In this document: piece after piece, positions 49,753-51,913 of the stretch
Layout: the number at the start of each line of letters is the position of its first letter
How positions within the stretch are numbered: the stretch's first letter is position 1
DNA from: JABDOU01 sp041567895
Lineage (GTDB): Bacteria > Actinomycetota > Acidimicrobiia > Spongiisociales > SHLN01
Direction: 5' to 3'
Assembly: GCA_041567895.1 (NCBI GenBank)
Contig: JBFGAX010000014.1
Coordinates: 1 to 51,913 of the forward strand
DNA: 51,913 nucleotides
Program-made: the position numbers and the translations under genes
The notes under the pieces: model-generated
Database searches by the model: none
What the model was told of the DNA's origin: nothing
What the model saw: the letters and a program-made list of their open reading frames with translations, nothing else

Positions 49753-50727
49753 ATGAAGGGTGAGGGGTTCACAACCTCCGAGCTGGCGGCGTTTGCTTCA
49801 CGTGCGAGCTTTTCCGGTGTTCCGGCCGCGACGCTCGACGATCTCGGAGACGGCGATGTCGTCGTCGTAGGTGCACCCTTCGATTGGGGGGCTTCCTACC
49901 GTCCAGGTGCTCGCTTCGGACCAAAAGCAATTCGCGAGGCTGGTTACCTCGGATTCGATGGATATCGACCCCACCTTCCTACGGGCATTGATTCTCTATC
50001 CGTGCTCGGGGTCGTTGACATCGGTGACATCAACCTGCCACCCGGCTATATGGATGAAAGCCTGGATCGAATCTCCGCGACCATCGCGTCGATCGCTCGA
50101 GCCGGCAAGGCGCCCATGATCCTGGGAGGCGATCACACCATCACGTTCGCCAATGCGAGGGCGATGGCAAGCGTTCACGGTGACTTTGCCCTCATTCATT
50201 TCGATGCACATGCTGACACGGGAGCCGGAACCATCGGCGGTATGCCGCACAGCCATGGCACCCCGATGCGCAAACTCATCGAGGATGGGCACGTAGCTGG
50301 CAACCGATTCGTGCAGATAGGACTGAGGGGATATTGGCCGGAGCCAGAAACTGTTGCGTGGATGGCAGAGCAGGGGATGCGCAGCTTTTTGATGACCGAC
50401 ATCGTCGAACGAGGGCTGGAGACAGTCGTTGATGAGGCCGTCGCATACGCTACGGCTGGTGTAGATCGGGCGTTCCTTTCCGTTGACATTGATGTCGTCG
50501 ATCCGGGCCTGGCACCCGGAACCGGTACACCAGAGCCTGGAGGACTGCTACCGCGTGAACTCATGGACACGTTGCGAAGGCTCGGACGGGAGCTGAATGT
50601 CGTCGGGGCAGATGTGGTAGAGGTTTCACCGCCGTATGACGGTCCGGGTGAGGTGACGGCGCTACTGGCGAACCGGCTCGTGCTCGAGATTCTCAACGGC
50701 ATGGCAGAGCGGAAAGCCCGTCCTTAA
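49753..50727 (+). CDS. Agmatinase/guanidinobutyrase-type ureohydrolase
   Basis: The 324-aa protein carries the manganese-binding motifs GGDHTITFANARAM, FDAHADTGA and SVDIDVVDPGLAPGTGTPEP with GGLLPRELM and EVSPPYDGPGEVTALLANRL. These are the ureohydrolase signatures, and the YRPGARFGPKAIREA segment fits agmatinase/guanidinobutyrase. It hydrolyses a guanidino compound to urea and an amine; with gabT, 4-guanidinobutyrate to GABA is a plausible route (inference). The ATG at 49753 is supported by family length. It is convergent with the TetR gene (overlap 4 bp). Confidence 0.88.
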   Translation: MKGEGFTTSELAAFASRASFSGVPAATLDDLGDGDVVVVGAPFDWGASYRPGARFGPKAIREAGYLGFDGYRPHLPTGIDSLSVLGVVDIGDINLPPGYMDESLDRISATIASIARAGKAPMILGGDHTITFANARAMASVHGDFALIHFDAHADTGAGTIGGMPHSHGTPMRKLIEDGHVAGNRFVQIGLRGYWPEPETVAWMAEQGMRSFLMTDIVERGLETVVDEAVAYATAGVDRAFLSVDIDVVDPGLAPGTGTPEPGGLLPRELMDTLRRLGRELNVVGADVVEVSPPYDGPGEVTALLANRLVLEILNGMAERKARP

Positions 50728-51299
50728 CCCGTCGAGCTGGACATTGTTCCTACAAGCGCCTTCGCAGCCATGGAAACCCGCTCGGGAGTCCACGATTGAG
50801 GGTCTTCCACGATTGAGACGAAGACTCCCTGTGCGAACAGGAACAGCACATCAGCCGTCGCCGAGGCATGGGGGTGGTTCGAGTCACGCAGCATTTCTTC
50901 GAGGATGGCCCGCACTCGTTTCGCCTGGGCTCGAAGCCGTTCGTCCACCTCACCTTCACGGCCTGCGGCGGTCAAAACATCAACCCAGAACTGGCATCGC
51001 ATCTGTTCGGCGTCGTCCCAATCCACAGATGCCTGCATCGCCCTCAGAATCATGTCGTCATCACCGTCTGCGTGAATCTTCTCCAGCTGGGTTACCCATT
51101 CGTCACCGAGGAGATCAACCGCGTTCACAAGTAACTCCGCTCGCGATGGTAGATAATTGGTGATGACGGTCGTCGATGCGCCGAGTTCGGCGGCGACGGA
51201 CCGGATCGTCAAACCCTCCAGACCACTATTGGCTGCCACCCGGAATGTGGCTTCCGCGATATCGTGTTTCCGCCGGGATACATCTACCTGAATTGGCAT
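50724..51299 (-). CDS. TetR-family regulator (BetI-like)
   Basis: The 191-aa repressor has an N-terminal helix-turn-helix, HDIAEATFRVAANSGLEGLT then IRSVAAELGASTTVITNYLP, resembling BetI-type TetR proteins, and a helical C-terminal ligand domain. It probably controls the neighbouring amine or guanidino genes; the inducer is unknown. Start ATG 51299 shares TGATG with the stop of the upstream aminotransferase. Confidence 0.88.
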   Translation of the reverse strand: MPIQVDVSRRKHDIAEATFRVAANSGLEGLTIRSVAAELGASTTVITNYLPSRAELLVNAVDLLGDEWVTQLEKIHADGDDDMILRAMQASVDWDDAEQMRCQFWVDVLTAAGREGEVDERLRAQAKRVRAILEEMLRDSNHPHASATADVLFLFAQGVFVSIVEDPQSWTPERVSMAAKALVGTMSSSTG

Positions 51300-51913
51300 C
51301 AGCCGAGAGCCTCGTCAAGCGCATCACCGAAAGCCTCTAATGTCTGAGCTACGTCTTCCTCATCGTGGGCGGCGGACAGGAACCACGGCTCGTGGGCATC
51401 GGGACTGGGCAACACTCCCCGGCGAATCATTCCCATCATGGTGGCCTCGTAGAGGTCCTCGTTGTGGCTCGCGGTACCGCGCAGATCAGTAGGCGGTTCC
51501 TCGCCAAAATAGACGCCGAACATAGACGGGTGGCCCATGACCGCACCGGGAACCCCGGCCTCAGCCATGATGCCCCGCACTCCATCCATCAGAGCGCCAC
51601 CGATCTTGTTGATCCGCTCCATCGGCTTGCCCGTCATCAATTGTGTAACGGTTGCCGTAGCCGCTGCGGTGGAGATTGCATTTCCCGAATACGTGCCGGC
51701 CTGGGTGATCCCACCTTTAGCCCAGCCTTCCAAAACCTCGCCCCGACCGGCGATCGCCGCTACCGGAACACCGTTGCCGAGTGCCTTCGCAAACGCTGCA
51801 AGGTCCGGCACCACGCCGAATACTTCTGCCGCACCGCCGGTGGCGATCCGAAAACCGGTCTTCACCTCGTCGAATATGAGCACCGTTCCGTACTCATCAC
51901 ATACATCCCGAAG
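51299..51913 (-). CDS. Class III aminotransferase (GSAM-like), partial at window edge
   Basis: The frame is open to the right edge and covers the C-terminal ~204 residues, LRDVCDEYGTVLIFDEVKTGFRI split by the cofactor region, then the PLP lysine in FAKALGNGVPVAAIAGRG, GTYSGNAISTAAATATV, and a final VAQTLEAFGDALDEALG. It resembles glutamate-1-semialdehyde aminomutase-type enzymes, but may be a different omega-transaminase. The N-terminal half is outside the window. Stop TGA 51299-51301 overlaps the TetR start. Confidence 0.85.
   Translation of the reverse strand, partial: LRDVCDEYGTVLIFDEVKTGFRIATGGAAEVFGVVPDLAAFAKALGNGVPVAAIAGRGEVLEGWAKGGITQAGTYSGNAISTAAATATVTQLMTGKPMERINKIGGALMDGVRGIMAEAGVPGAVMGHPSMFGVYFGEEPPTDLRGTASHNEDLYEATMMGMIRRGVLPSPDAHEPWFLSAAHDEEDVAQTLEAFGDALDEALG

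Noticed and set aside
1..51913. tRNA, rRNA, CRISPR or transposase genes
   Set aside because: No cloverleaf, repeat-spacer array or transposase motif was seen by eye; a tRNAscan/CRISPR search would be decisive, including for tRNA-Sec.

Overview
The window is about 52 kb of gene-dense, roughly 60% GC bacterial chromosome. It looks actinobacterial, probably an Acidimicrobiia-like lineage (inference). The main support is a block at 3.5-6.9 kb, pgsA - garA (FHA) - ftsR (MerR) - hpt - bifunctional-nuclease protein - second MerR, which matches the garA-ftsR-Rv1829-Rv1830 order of mycobacteria. A polyphosphate glucokinase, an LLM-type (F420-like) oxidoreductase, a DevS/DevR-like two-component system and many GTG/TTG starts with 1-11 bp gene overlaps agree with this. 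I saw no rRNA, tRNA, CRISPR array, insertion sequence or phage genes, and no gene-free stretch longer than about 300 bp.

Layout. 0-3.5 kb: amine oxidoreductase and SDR, then a sugar kinase and a YbaK-type editing protein on the other strand. 3.5-10.9 kb: the garA/ftsR block, then a near-cognate-start PD-(D/E)XK-like gene, a GcvT-like protein, ppgK, a lipase and an enoyl-CoA hydratase. 11-19.3 kb: YbaK paralogue, cyclase, Zn peptidase, DsbA-like, DoxX, hydrolases, a TlpA-like thioredoxin with an in-frame UGA, fused PabB-PabC, rhodanese. 19.2-25.4 kb: frameshifted EamA transporter, formylglycine-generating enzyme, PDZ-like lipoprotein, unusual FtsH-like protease, lipoprotein. 25.4-31.3 kb: methyltransferase, CoA-transferase, CitE-like lyase, LLM oxidoreductase, choline-sulfatase, lipocalin-like protein, ArfB. 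31.3-34.8 kb: two NarL-type regulators, a GAF histidine kinase, a CBS protein and a universal stress protein, resembling a Dos dormancy module. 34.9-41.9 kb: amino-acid permease, thiolase, DM13 protein, RRM protein with a strong terminator, hemerythrin-like, RraA, esterase, AhpD-like protein with an in-frame UGA, MOSC. 41.9-51.9 kb: adenine deaminase, a three-subunit xanthine-dehydrogenase-type molybdoenzyme, and a GABA/guanidino-compound catabolic group ending in a truncated class III aminotransferase.

Most interesting result: two thiol-redox genes carry an in-frame TGA exactly at a catalytic cysteine of their families. In the TlpA-like lipoprotein (16467-17000) the redox motif reads U-S-V-C. 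In the AhpD-like protein (40877-41434, minus strand) it reads C-H-Y-U inside the full AhpD signature E-x11-C-x2-U-x3-H. Each TGA is followed by a hairpin with a five-base loop, GGUCA and GGUCU. In the AhpD-like gene the GGUCU loop lies at nucleotides 19-23 after the UGA, the position I recall for the E. coli fdhF SECIS. I read both as selenoproteins, not pseudogenes. The selenocysteine machinery (selA, selB, selC, selD) is not in this window.

Other points of note: an EamA transporter broken by a clean 4-bp tandem duplication; two consecutive genes that appear to start at near-cognate codons; a TTACAT/ATGTAA dyad before the second MerR gene; a 15-bp tandem array before the thiolase; and a choline-sulfatase whose maturation enzyme is encoded 8 kb away.
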